A DNA stretch of 39,054 nt from Planctomycetaceae bacterium. Its GTDB lineage: Bacteria; Planctomycetota; Planctomycetia; Planctomycetales; Planctomycetaceae. A model generated the notes under the pieces. The model saw only the letters and a list, made by a program, of their open reading frames with translations. It had not been told where the DNA came from and made no database searches. The stretch is taken from assembly GCA_020426515.1 (NCBI GenBank), contig JAGQPW010000034.1, positions 4,373 to 43,426 of the forward strand. The letters are read 5' to 3'. Both the position numbers and the translations under genes were made by a program. This document shows, one piece after another, positions 26,515 to 35,511 of the stretch; the stretch's first letter is position 1, and each line of letters opens with the position of its first letter.

Positions 26515-28188
26515 ATGTCAGAAACTGAACTGAGCAAAGTCGAAGGAATCAAAGAAGCGAGTCGCCAACTCCGAGGGTCCATTGCCGAATCACTGCGTGA
26601 AGGTGGGGATCAGTTTAGTGACGATGACTGCCAATTGATCAAGTTTCACGGCTCCTACCAGCAGGACGACCGTGATGTCCGCAAGGAAGGCAAAGTCTAC
26701 AGTTTCATGGTCCGCAGCCGCATTCCCGGCGGCAAACTGTCCGCAGCACAGTTTCTGGCCGAGTTGGACATCTGCGACAAGTACGCCAACGGCACGTTGC
26801 GTGTGACAGATCGTCAGTCCTTTCAGTTGCATGGCGTCGTAAAAGGGGATCTGCGGGAAACCATTCGCGGCATCAACGAAGCCAAGCTGAGTACCGTCTC
26901 GGCCTGTGGTGATGTCTGCCGCAACGTGATGTGCTGCCCGGCCCCGATCAACGGAAACCCGGTTCGCAAGCAACTGCAGGAGTTGTGCGACAAACTGGCC
27001 GATCACGTGCGGCCCAAGTCGACCGCCTACTACGAAATCTGGCTGAAGGATGGCGACCAAAGCGAAAAGGTCCATGAGGCTCTTGTCGAGGAACCTCTCT
27101 ACGGCAATACCTATCTGCCGCGAAAATTCAAGATTGCGGTCACGCTGCCCGAAGACAACTGCATCGACATTTACGCGAATGACCTCGGCTTTCTGGCAGT
27201 CGTGGAAGGGGAGCAGATTGTCGGGTACAACGTGCTGGTTGGCGGCAGCATGGGCATGACACCTGCCAAGAAGGACACCTTCCCCGCTGTGTCGCATCGT
27301 CTGACCTACGTGACTCCAGATCAGGTGATTGCCATCACCGAAGCAATCATCAAAGTGCAGCGGGATTTTGGCAATCGGCAGGACCGCAAACTGGCCCGCA
27401 TGAAGTACCTGATTGCGAACTGGGGATTGGAGAAGTTCAAGGCCAAGGTGGAAGAGTACTTTGGTGGACCGCTCCCCGAACCACATCCGACCGACGTGAC
27501 CGACGTCGATGATCACCTCGGCTGGCACGATCAGGGAGACGGCAAGCTGTTTCTCGGGATCAATATCGAGAACGGTCGGATTAAGGATGAAGGTGAACTG
27601 CGAATCAAGACCTGCCTGCGGACGCTGCTGGCCAAGTATCCCGTGAATGTTCGCCTGACCGCACTCCAGAGCGTGCTGCTGTGCGATCTCGATCCCGCCT
27701 GGAAGGCGGACATCGAAGCGACCATGAAAGAGCATGGTATGGCTCTGGCGGAAGACTTGACGCTGGCCCGTCGTTATTCCATTTCCTGTCCGGCACTCCC
27801 CACCTGCGGCCTGGCCGTAACCGAGGCTGAACGCGTGATGCCGTCCATCATGGACGATATCGAAGCGGTCATGGACGCCAACGGGTTGAGTGGAGAACGT
27901 ATTGCCATTCATATGACGGGATGTCCCAATGGATGTGCCCGTCCCTACTCGCAGGACATTGGCCTCGTGGGCAAGGCCCGCAACAAGTACACACTGTACC
28001 TGGGGGGGAACACGCTGGGCCGCCGCATCGCATTCATCTACCAGGACATGGTTCCCGAGGGTGAGATCGGGGCGCGTCTGTCTCCGTTGTTCAAGTATTT
28101 CAAGTCGGATCGCCAGGCCGGCGAATCGTTTGGTGACTTCTGCGACCGTGTCGGGCTGGATGCGCTCACTGCGGCTGGCCAGAGCTAA
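26515..28188 (+). CDS. Siroheme sulfite/nitrite reductase (ferredoxin type)
   Basis: This 557-residue enzyme reduces sulfite to sulfide, or nitrite to ammonia, with six electrons, probably from ferredoxin. It has the duplicated reductase fold. The siroheme/[4Fe-4S] ligands are in CPALPTC (Cys425, Cys431) and TGCPNGC (Cys470, Cys474). The [13 protein letters not shown] segment supplies substrate and siroheme contacts. The [16 protein letters not shown] context is closer to assimilatory sulfite reductases than to plant nitrite reductases. The neighbouring homocysteine methyltransferase also favours sulfite, but the substrate is an inference. AGGA lies seven bases before the ATG. bioA follows after 29 bases on the same strand. 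Confidence 0.88.
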   Translation: MSETELSKVEGIKEASRQLRGSIAESLREGGDQFSDDDCQLIKFHGSYQQDDRDVRKEGKVYSFMVRSRIPGGKLSAAQFLAELDICDKYANGTLRVTDRQSFQLHGVVKGDLRETIRGINEAKLSTVSACGDVCRNVMCCPAPINGNPVRKQLQELCDKLADHVRPKSTAYYEIWLKDGDQSEKVHEALVEEPLYGNTYLPRKFKIAVTLPEDNCIDIYANDLGFLAVVEGEQIVGYNVLVGGSMGMTPAKKDTFPAVSHRLTYVTPDQVIAITEAIIKVQRDFGNRQDRKLARMKYLIANWGLEKFKAKVEEYFGGPLPEPHPTDVTDVDDHLGWHDQGDGKLFLGINIENGRIKDEGELRIKTCLRTLLAKYPVNVRLTALQSVLLCDLDPAWKADIEATMKEHGMALAEDLTLARRYSISCPALPTCGLAVTEAERVMPSIMDDIEAVMDANGLSGERIAIHMTGCPNGCARPYSQDIGLVGKARNKYTLYLGGNTLGRRIAFIYQDMVPEGEIGARLSPLFKYFKSDRQAGESFGDFCDRVGLDALTAAGQS

Positions 28189-28217
28189 ACCGCAGAGACA
28201 CGGGAAGACTCAAGACC

Positions 28218-29573
28218 ATGCTTCGTCAGTGGGACAATGACCACGTCTGGCATCCGTTTACCCCGATGTCGGCCTATCGCGAAGAGCTTGCGCCCATTAT
28301 TGAACAGGGCGACGGGTTCGACCTGATCGATGTCGAGGGGCGGCGGTACCTCGATGGCATCTCCTCCTTGTGGTGCAACGTCCACGGTCACCGGGTTCCG
28401 GAGATTGATGAAGCCATTCGGGCTCAGCTGGATCGCGTGAGTCACTCCACGCTGCTGGGGTTGTCGTCGGTGCCATCCATTGAACTGGCCCGGAAACTGG
28501 TGGAAATTGTTCCACCCGGACTGACCCGGGTCTTCTACTCCGACAGTGGCGCAACTTCCGTGGAGGTGGCGCTCAAGCTGGCGTACCAGTATCAGCAGCA
28601 AAAGCCCAACCCGGAGCCGCAACGGAACCGGTTCGTCACGGTGAGTGGCGCTTATCATGGCGATACGATTGGTTCGGTCAGTCTCGGGAGCATCGCGCTC
28701 TTCCATCAGGTGTATGGAAAGCTGCTGTTCGAAACAATGTCCGTCCCCTCGCCAGTTGCATTGCGTGTTCCGGAAGGACATACGCAGGAATCTTATCTGG
28801 AGTACTGTTTCGACGAGCTGGAACGCACACTGCGGTCACATGCCGATGAAGTTGCCGCAGTCATCGTCGAACCTCTGGTGCAGGGGGCAGCGGGAATTCT
28901 GGTCCATCCACCGGGGTACCTGCGTCGCGTTCGGGAACTGACGCAGGAACTCGGAATTCTGTTGATTGCCGATGAAGTCGCCGTGGGATTCGGGCGAACC
29001 GGGACGATGTTCGCCTGTGAGCAGGAGCAGGTGGTGCCCGACCTGATGTGCGTCGCCAAGGGCATTACCGGGGGATATCTGCCACTTGCGGCCACGCTGG
29101 CGACGGAGGAAATCTACAGCGCCTTTCTTGCTCCACCAGCCGCAGGCAAGACCTTCTTTCACGGGCATACTTACACCGGGAATCCGCTGGGCTGTGCAGC
29201 GGCGTTGGCGTCGCTACAGCTGTTTCGCGATCGGGATGTGCTCGCGAATATTCAGCGCAATGCCGAATTGCTCACCCGGCAACTCGCTGTACTCAAGGAT
29301 CATCCGCAGGTCGCCGAAGTGCGACAGCGCGGCATTATGGTGGGGATTGAACTCGTCCGTGATCGCGAGACGCTGGAGCCGTATCCCGCAGAGTTCCGCA
29401 CGGGACACCAGGTCACACTGGCGGCCCGGGAACGTGGACTGATTATTCGCCCGCTGGGGGATGTGATTGTCCTCATGCCAGCACCCGCGATGCCTGCGGC
29501 ACTGGTACAGCGGCTGTGCGACGGGGCAATTGAATCCATTGAGCATGTCTCGGGCCAACTCGCGGCAAGATGA
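28218..29573 (+). CDS. bioA: Adenosylmethionine-8-amino-7-oxononanoate aminotransferase
   Basis: This pyridoxal-phosphate enzyme of biotin synthesis aminates 8-amino-7-oxononanoate using S-adenosylmethionine. The 451-residue protein has [12 protein letters not shown] at the start, typical of BioA, then [25 protein letters not shown] and [13 protein letters not shown]. The cofactor lysine is Lys281 in [13 protein letters not shown]. It probably shares a transcript with the reductase gene 29 bases upstream. No other bio gene is in the window. The length and motifs are as expected for the family. Confidence 0.93.
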   Translation: MLRQWDNDHVWHPFTPMSAYREELAPIIEQGDGFDLIDVEGRRYLDGISSLWCNVHGHRVPEIDEAIRAQLDRVSHSTLLGLSSVPSIELARKLVEIVPPGLTRVFYSDSGATSVEVALKLAYQYQQQKPNPEPQRNRFVTVSGAYHGDTIGSVSLGSIALFHQVYGKLLFETMSVPSPVALRVPEGHTQESYLEYCFDELERTLRSHADEVAAVIVEPLVQGAAGILVHPPGYLRRVRELTQELGILLIADEVAVGFGRTGTMFACEQEQVVPDLMCVAKGITGGYLPLAATLATEEIYSAFLAPPAAGKTFFHGHTYTGNPLGCAAALASLQLFRDRDVLANIQRNAELLTRQLAVLKDHPQVAEVRQRGIMVGIELVRDRETLEPYPAEFRTGHQVTLAARERGLIIRPLGDVIVLMPAPAMPAALVQRLCDGAIESIEHVSGQLAAR

Positions 29574-29603
29574 ACTGCTCGTGATGTGATCCGGCCGGTA
29601 ACC

Positions 29604-29637
29604 GTGCTGGCTCAAGGAATAGCGACCGAGCCAGCAC
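29604..29637 (+). terminator. Hairpin downstream of bioA
   Basis: A perfect 10-base-pair stem (GTGCTGGCTC with GAGCCAGCAC) has a 14-base loop and lies about 30 bases after the bioA stop. No T tract follows, so it may be a weak terminator or a 3' stabilising hairpin. Confidence 0.5.
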
Positions 29638-29720
29638 AATTCTGCAGAATCGCGATTTGACTTTGACTTTTCGCGACGTAGGTTTGATGCAGAAATGTTT
29701 GTGTAGACTGGGCGCGATAC

Positions 29721-29909
29721 ATGAAATCACTGGCGAAGATTCTGGAACTGGTGTGCGAAGAAGACGGCCCTACGGCTGTTGAGTACGCCGTGTTGCTGGC
29801 TTCCATTATCATCGTCTGCATGGGATCCATTTACGCTCTGTCGGACGCCACCATTGGTGTGTGGAATCGTAATACCGATGCGCTCCGCGACCATCAGTTC
29901 ATGGAATAG
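29721..29909 (+). CDS. Flp/Fap-type type IVb pilin, orphan
   Basis: This 62-residue pilin precursor belongs to the Flp family used by tight-adherence (Tad) systems. Its leader ends in EEDG, and the mature chain starts PTAVEYAVLLASIIIV, with the Glu-Tyr pair characteristic of Flp pilins, followed by one hydrophobic helix. No tad/cpa assembly gene is in the window, so assembly would depend on genes elsewhere. The ribosome binding site is weak. The size is normal for the family. Confidence 0.85.
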   Translation: MKSLAKILELVCEEDGPTAVEYAVLLASIIIVCMGSIYALSDATIGVWNRNTDALRDHQFME

Positions 29910-29927
29910 GCGGCCATGCGAGGCCGC
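29910..29927. terminator. Short hairpin between convergent genes
   Basis: A 6-base-pair GC stem (GCGGCC/GGCCGC, loop ATGCGA) lies exactly between the Flp pilin stop and the MOSC gene end. No T tract is present. It is terminator-like only. Confidence 0.35.
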
Positions 29928-29933
29928 TGATGT

Positions 29934-30433
29934 TCAGGTCTCGCTTGGTTGAACCCGGACTTGGTCCCCGCAACGAATCATTCCTGTTTGAATAACACGA
30001 GCCGTGATTCCGCCATGCCCGCGCATCGCGTTGAATCCGCCCTGTCCCAGGTTTTCTTCCATGCGTCCACACGGGACACAATGGCCCGTGAACTCCAGTA
30101 CCGCGTCCCCAATGACGAAGCGGCGGTCCTTGAGGGCTAACAGATTGATGCCTGAGACGACAATGTTGCGACGCAGGACTTCAGGCTCAATGGTGGCTTT
30201 GCCGACCAGACTGGCGACCACGGGCAGATGCTCCGCCTGAATCAATGTGACCTGCCGCGTCCCGCCGGGCCGCCTTGTTGAATGATGGTCGCCGCGCAGG
30301 CCGGTCCCACTTCGCAAAGGACCTCGGCCACAGCGACAATTGGTCCTCGTGGCCGGGTGGTCAGGCCAATCCAGCGCACTTCCCCAACCTGTGGCAGTGC
30401 ATCGAACAGCGTGGAAAGGTTGTCACTGGCCAT
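29934..30433 (-). pseudogene. MOSC-domain protein gene with a one-base frameshift
   Basis: Two overlapping frames together make one MOSC-domain protein. The first frame, starting at ATG 30433 behind a GGAGG site, gives QVGEVRWIGLTTRPRGP and runs into VAEVLCEVG. The second frame continues with TGLRGDHHSTRR, QVTLIQAEHLPVVASLVG, LRRNIVVSGINLLALKDR and GHCVPCGRMEE (conserved Cys), and ends at 29934. The break is at a run of three C on the plus strand (30306-30308), where one more base would join the frames without loss. MOSC proteins handle sulfur or molybdenum-cofactor ligands. It is either a very recent pseudogene or a sequencing error in a short homopolymer. Confidence 0.78.
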
Positions 30434-30450
30434 GTGCCCTCCAGTCAATG

Positions 30451-30484
30451 CAAAAGGGGAGCCTGCCAATCGAGCAGACTCCCC
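30451..30484 (-). terminator. Rho-independent terminator of the TPR gene
   Basis: Read leftward, GGGGAG plus a second short stem pairs with CTCCCC across a 7-base loop with one mismatch, and TTTTG follows. It lies 27 bases past the TPR stop and just before the MOSC start. Confidence 0.85.
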
Positions 30485-30510
30485 GTGGGAAATGCAGTGG
30501 TCGGTGCAGG

Positions 30511-31923
30511 CTAGTTTGTTGAAGCTGTGGCCGACAGCGCCAGAATGGCACCACGGTAGGCCGACAACTTGCTGATCTTGCGCTGAGCCGCCTGCTGAAA
30601 ATAGCCTCGGGCATCAGCCGGGCGATTGCGTCGCATCATTTCCAGTCCCATGAAGTAGTAGGCTTCACACGTCTGGGCTTCGCGGGCTTTGGCATCGTTG
30701 GGATGGATCGCTGCGATCAGTCCGGATTCGTCAACCCGTCCCCCCTGATACAGGATCAGGTTGTCGACCCAGTCTCGCTTCGCTTCTTCCTTGGACAGCG
30801 TCTCACGATACAGTTCCTGCGTGATTGTTCCGCAACGAACTTCGGCGGCCAGCCGCCAGGGCAGCAGGAAGCGGGCATTGGGGTCGAGTTCCATGGCCTT
30901 GGAAAAGGACATGTTGGCTCCCACATACTCACCGGCGAAGAACTGGGCGAATCCGAGATCTGCATAGGATGAAGCGCTGGTCGGGGCGGCCTGCACAATC
31001 TGGTTGAAGTCCTGCAGGCCGTCGGCAGTGCGTCCCATGTTCATGCGGCACTGGCCGCGGAGGCTCAGCGCTCCGGTGTGCTTCGGATCGATTGTCAAAG
31101 CCTGCGTCAGCACTGCGTCGGCCGCCTGCCAGTTTCCGGCTTCCATCATGGCGAATCCGCGGTTGATGTGTGCTTCGGTAAACTCGGGGTTCAGCTCAAC
31201 GGCCTTGGAAAAGTCTGCCAAAGCCTGCTGGTGCTGGCCGACACCCAGCAGGTACATGCCCCGGTTGTTGTACACGATGGCATCGTTCGGGAAGACCTGA
31301 ATGACGGCAGTATAGGCCGCGATGGCTTCGGCCGGTGTCTTGGATTTGGCGGCAATTTCCGCCCGCAACATATGAGCGGCGGCATGCTGAGCATCGATCT
31401 TCAGTGCCTGCTGGAGGTCCGCCTCGGCGTTGATGTAGTCCTTCAACTGTACTTGGGCGTGCGCCCGCTGATACAGCAGATTGGCTCGTTCATCGTCGGC
31501 GAGATCCTCTCGCTCCAGAACCGAGTCAGCCACTTGGCGCGCTGTTTGGGCGTGAGTCGTCTTTCCTTCCACGCCAGTCAGATAGCTCATACCGTAAATG
31601 TACGGCAGGTAGTAATCGGCAACACCGGTTCCTTCGTGGCGAATGGCTTCGCGGGAATCGGCAATTCCCAGACGGATCAGTTCGACGTTGCTGGCAGAAA
31701 TCCCGACTTCAATCCGGGCGCTCCCACGCAGGTACAGGGCCACGTGATCGGTCGGTTCGCTCTTCAGAATCTGGTCGGCCAGTTGAATGGTCTTCCCAAA
31801 ATCCCGAACCCGGTAGGCCTCGTCTGCCTGACGCTTGATCGTATCCAGGGGGGTGCCCTGGCCAAAACCGGTCGTGCTGAGGGCCACGACCGCCAGCATG
31901 ATGTATGTTCCTCGCAACAACAT
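30511..31923 (-). CDS. Exported tetratricopeptide-repeat protein
   Basis: This 470-residue protein has a signal peptide (MLLRGTYIMLAVVALSTTGF, cleavage near GQGT). TPR units run through most of the chain; clear ones include ANLLYQRAHAQVQLKDYINA, IVYNNRGMYLLGVGQHQQAL and EAHINRGFAMMEAGNWQAAD. TPRs mediate protein-protein contacts, here probably in the periplasm. The ATG at 31923 is secure: AGGAGA lies about seven bases upstream. The frame is open for 207 more codons upstream but reads as random sequence. No partner is suggested by the neighbours. Confidence 0.88.
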   Translation of the reverse strand: MLLRGTYIMLAVVALSTTGFGQGTPLDTIKRQADEAYRVRDFGKTIQLADQILKSEPTDHVALYLRGSARIEVGISASNVELIRLGIADSREAIRHEGTGVADYYLPYIYGMSYLTGVEGKTTHAQTARQVADSVLEREDLADDERANLLYQRAHAQVQLKDYINAEADLQQALKIDAQHAAAHMLRAEIAAKSKTPAEAIAAYTAVIQVFPNDAIVYNNRGMYLLGVGQHQQALADFSKAVELNPEFTEAHINRGFAMMEAGNWQAADAVLTQALTIDPKHTGALSLRGQCRMNMGRTADGLQDFNQIVQAAPTSASSYADLGFAQFFAGEYVGANMSFSKAMELDPNARFLLPWRLAAEVRCGTITQELYRETLSKEEAKRDWVDNLILYQGGRVDESGLIAAIHPNDAKAREAQTCEAYYFMGLEMMRRNRPADARGYFQQAAQRKISKLSAYRGAILALSATASTN

Positions 31924-32757
31924 CCGTGTTTCTCCTGATTGACTCTCAGGCCACCCGGAGGACTTCTGCGGGGTGACTCGACAATCCCTGTTGAACAATT
32001 GGTCAATCACCAGCAAATCGACATCCCGTCGAAAATTCACTGCTGAATAGGGGCTGGTATCGGATTTCAAATTCTGGAGCAAGAGCAATTCCCGAGATTG
32101 CCCCGGTTCCGGTTGGTCAATCGCGAGCCGGAACGCAGAAGAAAAGCCGAAAAGCCGAGGAAAAACGTTGTGGTCCCGGGATATCAGCAGGCAGGGCCAA
32201 ACGGCCCCGGGGGAGAGATTTCCGATCGGGAGTGTGCAGGCACTGCGTGACACGCGTCTTTGCAGTCCACCCGAACGAACGCCAGTGGAGGGCTGACGCA
32301 GCTGATTCACCTTGCTGCCAAACGCTGGTGACTTCGGCATAGCGATTCCACGATACAGGCAATGCATGCCTTTCGAGCCAGACGTCCTCGCCACAGAGAA
32401 GGCTCGGGCTAGACCAACGCCTCGATGCACAACGTATCTGGGACCCCTAACGTAACGCCATCTTGCGCAACTCCGAATCCCAACATGGTCGCCATGAGCG
32501 AGTGAATGAGGCACACCGCGAGAACGCAGCCAACCCCAAATCAAAGCTCACCCGCACGCAGTGAAATGGTCGCACACGGACCAGAATACCGCCGCGAAAC
32601 GCAGGGAAAACGCGATTTCTCGAAGGGGTGGCCTTACAGCCGGCCTGAAATCAACTGCGAGTGTAGTCGGCTGTGCGGCCGGCCTCGATTCTTGGTTTCG
32701 CTGCGTCTGGCTGTCGAGTCGCTTCCGGCTCAATAGCCTCTTTCAGGAAGATCGAGA
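31924..32757. other. Gene-poor boundary between core and accessory region
   Basis: This 834-base gap separates the leftward TPR gene from the first rightward accessory gene. The left part should hold the TPR promoter. I could not recognise a protein, tRNA or repeat. From about 32,640 the hexamer GCCGGC begins to recur as in the accessory region, so the junction probably lies inside this gap. No attachment site can be proven because the other element end is outside the window. Confidence 0.5.
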
Positions 32758-33048
32758 ATGGTTGCAGGAAATAACGAACAGCCAAACATTTTGCTCACCC
32801 GGATTGCGGTATCCCTGGAGCGAATCGCGGAAGCGATGAACAGCAACGGCAAACGGGCGAATTGTACGCGGGAAGAACGCGCGTTACTCGCCCTGGCCGG
32901 CCAGCAAAAGCCGACACTTACCAGCGTTGCGAAAGCGGCCGGCGTCGATCGGCGAACACTGAAGAAGCTGCCGAAGTTCATGGCGGCGCTCGACCTCGCC
33001 AACGGAGGGCAGCCACGCCGGGTAAAGTTCAGCGATTGCACGGAATGA
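32758..33048 (+). CDS. Small helix-turn-helix protein
   Basis: This 96-residue protein has a likely helix-turn-helix near residues 54-72 (LTSVAKAAGVDRRTLKKL). The basic N-terminal half includes LLTRIAVSLERIAEAM, probably a dimerising helix. It could be a regulator or recombination accessory factor of the element. AGGAAG lies seven bases before the ATG. It is the first gene of the accessory region. The family is not recognised beyond the DNA-binding motif. Confidence 0.68.
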   Translation: MVAGNNEQPNILLTRIAVSLERIAEAMNSNGKRANCTREERALLALAGQQKPTLTSVAKAAGVDRRTLKKLPKFMAALDLANGGQPRRVKFSDCTE

Positions 33049-33114
33049 GGTTTTCATTCACGTCGGTGGGACACGTTTCACAACGGCCAATGGCCACAAC
33101 CAAGGAAAAGCACT

Positions 33115-33306
33115 GTGATTGACGAACGAATCTGTTACACGTTGAAAGAATTTAAGAAGCAAACAGGAATGGGCGACGTCGGTGTCCGTGGATGCTTTAA
33201 GGCTGGCTTGCCATCGCATCACATCGGGCGGCAATCCTTCATTCTCGGCGCGGACTGGATCGCTTTTGTGCGCGGCGAACTCAAGGAGCCGGCCAAGAAG
33301 AAATGA
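33115..33306 (+). CDS. Small excisionase-like DNA-binding protein
   Basis: This 63-residue protein resembles excisionase/MerR-like winged helices, with YTLKEFKKQTGMGDVGVR followed by the wing-like HHIGRQSFILGADWIAFV. Proteins of this size and shape often control excision or early promoters in mobile elements. The start is GTG at 33115 with AAGGAA about eight bases upstream. It lies 66 bases after the previous gene on the same strand. No integrase is adjacent. Confidence 0.68.
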   Translation: MIDERICYTLKEFKKQTGMGDVGVRGCFKAGLPSHHIGRQSFILGADWIAFVRGELKEPAKKK

Positions 33307-33630
33307 CCGTTCAGCCGCGGTCGTGAACTCGGTAGAGCCCTGGAGCCGGCTGTCGGCTTCGGGGCTCCTTTGCTTGCGATGGTCCTTGCTATCTCCTGGT
33401 AACGCCGTAGTCGGCGTTGACCGTCTCTCCGGTTGTAGTACACCCGTATTTCAGCCGACGATTGCGTCGGACTCTTGTCGGCGCCTGCTGGATTGAAGCG
33501 AAATTCAGGCGATCTGTTTCGCGATTTCATTGCATCTGGCAATGTTGAAGTCACTTACGGTGTTCGATTCAAGGGATTCCAGTTCCACTATCTGGCAGTG
33601 ACGTTAAAATGCCAGTAACCCTTGGGAACC
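33307..33630 (+). other. Structured intergenic region with several hairpins
   Basis: This 324-base gap holds no credible protein but several stems. One is GGAGCC/GGCTCC at 33342-33368, followed by TTTGCTT, so possibly a terminator. A second is a perfect 7-base-pair stem AACGCCG/CGGCGTT at 33401-33418. A third is CCGACG/CGTCGG at 33455-33470, whose left arm can instead pair with GTCGGC at 33477-33482. It may encode a small RNA or a leader for the next gene; this is inference. Confidence 0.4.
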
Positions 33631-35511
33631 ATGACTGCGCAAGAACTCTTCAATCAACTGAACCAACTCGACGAGCACGTGCGAGTGGAGGCGAAAAGAG
33701 CCTCAGAGGTCGGGGCATCCGTTCTTGAAACGGTTTGCTCGCTCTCGAATGAGCCTGGGCTTGGGGGCGGCTGGATTCTACTTGGGGTCGCAAAGAAAGG
33801 GGGAGTCTTGTTCCCTGGGTTTGGCACATACGAAGTTGTTGGTGTCGATGATCCGGATAAAGTCAGCGCCGATCTCGCAAGCAAGTGTGCCAGTGAATTC
33901 AATCAGATGATTCGTCCGAAAATAGAGCCGGCAACCATCAACAACAAGACCGTGCTTTCAGTTTTTGTGCCTGAACTTCCTGATTCACAGAAGCCAGTCT
34001 TCCTGAAAAAGCGTGGTCTGCCAAGGGGGGCCTACAGGCGAATTGGGAGTTCAGATCAACACTGCACGGAAGATGATCTGACTACCTTCTATCAGTCGCG
34101 TCAGGGTGAGACTTTTGACGGCGGGATCGTCAGTGGAGCGAACCTGACTCACATTGATCCGGCAGCAGTCAGGGAATACAGAAAAAGCCGAGCCGAGATC
34201 AACCCCGATGCTGAGGAGTTGAGATGGGATGACGCAGAACTCATGGAAGCGCTTGGAGCCGCTAAAGTTAGTGACGGGGGACTTACACCAACTGTCGCGG
34301 GCATCCTCCTTTTTGGTACATCTGCCGCATTGCGTCGGTTCTTCCCGATGACCCGAGTGGACTACATCCGTGTTCCCGGTCGCGAATGGGTTAAAGACCC
34401 CGACCACCGATTCGACACGGTAGAGATTCGGTCACCTTTGATTCGAGCCGTACGGAGAGCGTTCAGTGCCGTTTTCGACGACCTGCCCAAAGCTTTCGCG
34501 CTTCCGCCCGGACAAGTCGAAAGAACAGACGACCCAGCCATCCCTAGTCGTGTTATCCGGGAAGCTATCGTGAACGCAGTGATGCACAGGTCATACCGGG
34601 TCAGCGGCCCAATCCAGATCATCCGTTATCAAAACAGGCTCGAAATCAGGAATCCGGGTCACTCCCTTAAATCAGAGGATCGCTTGGGTGACCCCGGATC
34701 AATTCTAAGGAATCCCCTGGTCGCCGCCGCTCTCCATGAAACAAATTTGGCTGAAACCAAGGGGAGTGGTATTCGCGTAATGCGGGAGTTGATGGATCAA
34801 GTGGGCCTGACGCCGCCTACATTTGAATCCGATCGCGATGGCGATCAATTCATTGTGACGATGCTTTTTCACCACTTCCTGTCCCCTGAAGACTGGGAGT
34901 GGCTGCGGAGGTTTTCTGAGCACGCACTGTCCGACGAGGAGGCACGTGCGCTCGTCTTTGTTCGTGAAACGGGGGCAATCAACAACCTTGCGTATCGAGA
35001 CTTGAACAAAGTGGACACTCTTAACGCAAGTAGCCATCTTCGCCGTCTCCGTGACCGTGGCTTACTGGAGATGAGAGGAAAGGGAGCCGAGACGTATTAC
35101 GTTCCAACTCATGACCTACTCTTGGGGTGGCCGGCTTCAACGCATGGTAATTCAGGTAACCTTGCGGGCAAATCCGGTAACCTCACTGGCAAATCCGGTA
35201 ACCTTGCGGGCAAATCCGGTAACCTCACTGAAAGTGAGCGTCAGGGCAATTCCTTGCTGGCTGATTTGTCTGAGGAGATCGCCTCCATAGGGAGAAAGAC
35301 GGACAAAGATACACTAATGGGCTTGATCTGTAAGGTCTGTGCTCGTAATGAGATGAGCACGTCCGAGTTGGCGAACTTGTTTCGAAAGACCCGTCAACAC
35401 ATGCTCGATTTCTACCTGACACCACTTGTCCATGAAGGTAGGCTTGTGATGACGATTCCCGACACCCCCCATCACCCTGAACAAAAGTACAGGGCGTCCG
35501 ATTTGATTTGA
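33631..35511 (+). CDS. Schlafen/AlbA_2-type ATP-binding protein
   Basis: This is a 626-residue protein of the COG2865-like family. An N-terminal AlbA_2 (Schlafen-like) domain, about residues 1-130, contains GGGWILLGV and KKRGLPRGAYRRIGS. A GHKL-type ATP-binding domain has VIREAIVNAVMH (Asn315) and GSGIRVMREL (Gly378). A winged-helix segment (NASSHLRRLRDRGLLEM) and a C-terminal winged-helix-like part (STSELANLFRKTRQHML) follow. Between them a linker of alternating GNLAGKS and GNLTGKS units is encoded by 21-base repeats. Such proteins are often called transcriptional regulators, and some belong to phage-defence loci. Here it may serve the element or protect it. The ATG at 33631 has only GGGA nearby. 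Confidence 0.82.
   Translation: MTAQELFNQLNQLDEHVRVEAKRASEVGASVLETVCSLSNEPGLGGGWILLGVAKKGGVLFPGFGTYEVVGVDDPDKVSADLASKCASEFNQMIRPKIEPATINNKTVLSVFVPELPDSQKPVFLKKRGLPRGAYRRIGSSDQHCTEDDLTTFYQSRQGETFDGGIVSGANLTHIDPAAVREYRKSRAEINPDAEELRWDDAELMEALGAAKVSDGGLTPTVAGILLFGTSAALRRFFPMTRVDYIRVPGREWVKDPDHRFDTVEIRSPLIRAVRRAFSAVFDDLPKAFALPPGQVERTDDPAIPSRVIREAIVNAVMHRSYRVSGPIQIIRYQNRLEIRNPGHSLKSEDRLGDPGSILRNPLVAAALHETNLAETKGSGIRVMRELMDQVGLTPPTFESDRDGDQFIVTMLFHHFLSPEDWEWLRRFSEHALSDEEARALVFVRETGAINNLAYRDLNKVDTLNASSHLRRLRDRGLLEMRGKGAETYYVPTHDLLLGWPASTHGNSGNLAGKSGNLTGKSGNLAGKSGNLTESERQGNSLLADLSEEIASIGRKTDKDTLMGLICKVCARNEMSTSELANLFRKTRQHMLDFYLTPLVHEGRLVMTIPDTPHHPEQKYRASDLI
35146..35230 (+). repeat. In-frame 21-base tandem repeat
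   Basis: Three complete 21-base units start with GGTAAC at 35155, 35176 and 35197, and a partial one starts at 35218. Units alternate between CTTGCGGGC and CTCACTGGC centres, so the true period is 42 bases. The array encodes a flexible Gly/Asn/Lys/Ser linker and could change length by slippage without a frameshift. Confidence 0.95.

Noticed and set aside
31924-32544. The 207-codon open extension upstream of the TPR protein.
   Set aside because: The residues look random, and the internal ATG at 31923 has an excellent ribosome binding site and signal peptide.
33555-33580. GTTCGATTC resembling a tRNA T-loop, considered as an integration site.
   Set aside because: No T-stem complementarity, anticodon arm or acceptor stem could be built around it.
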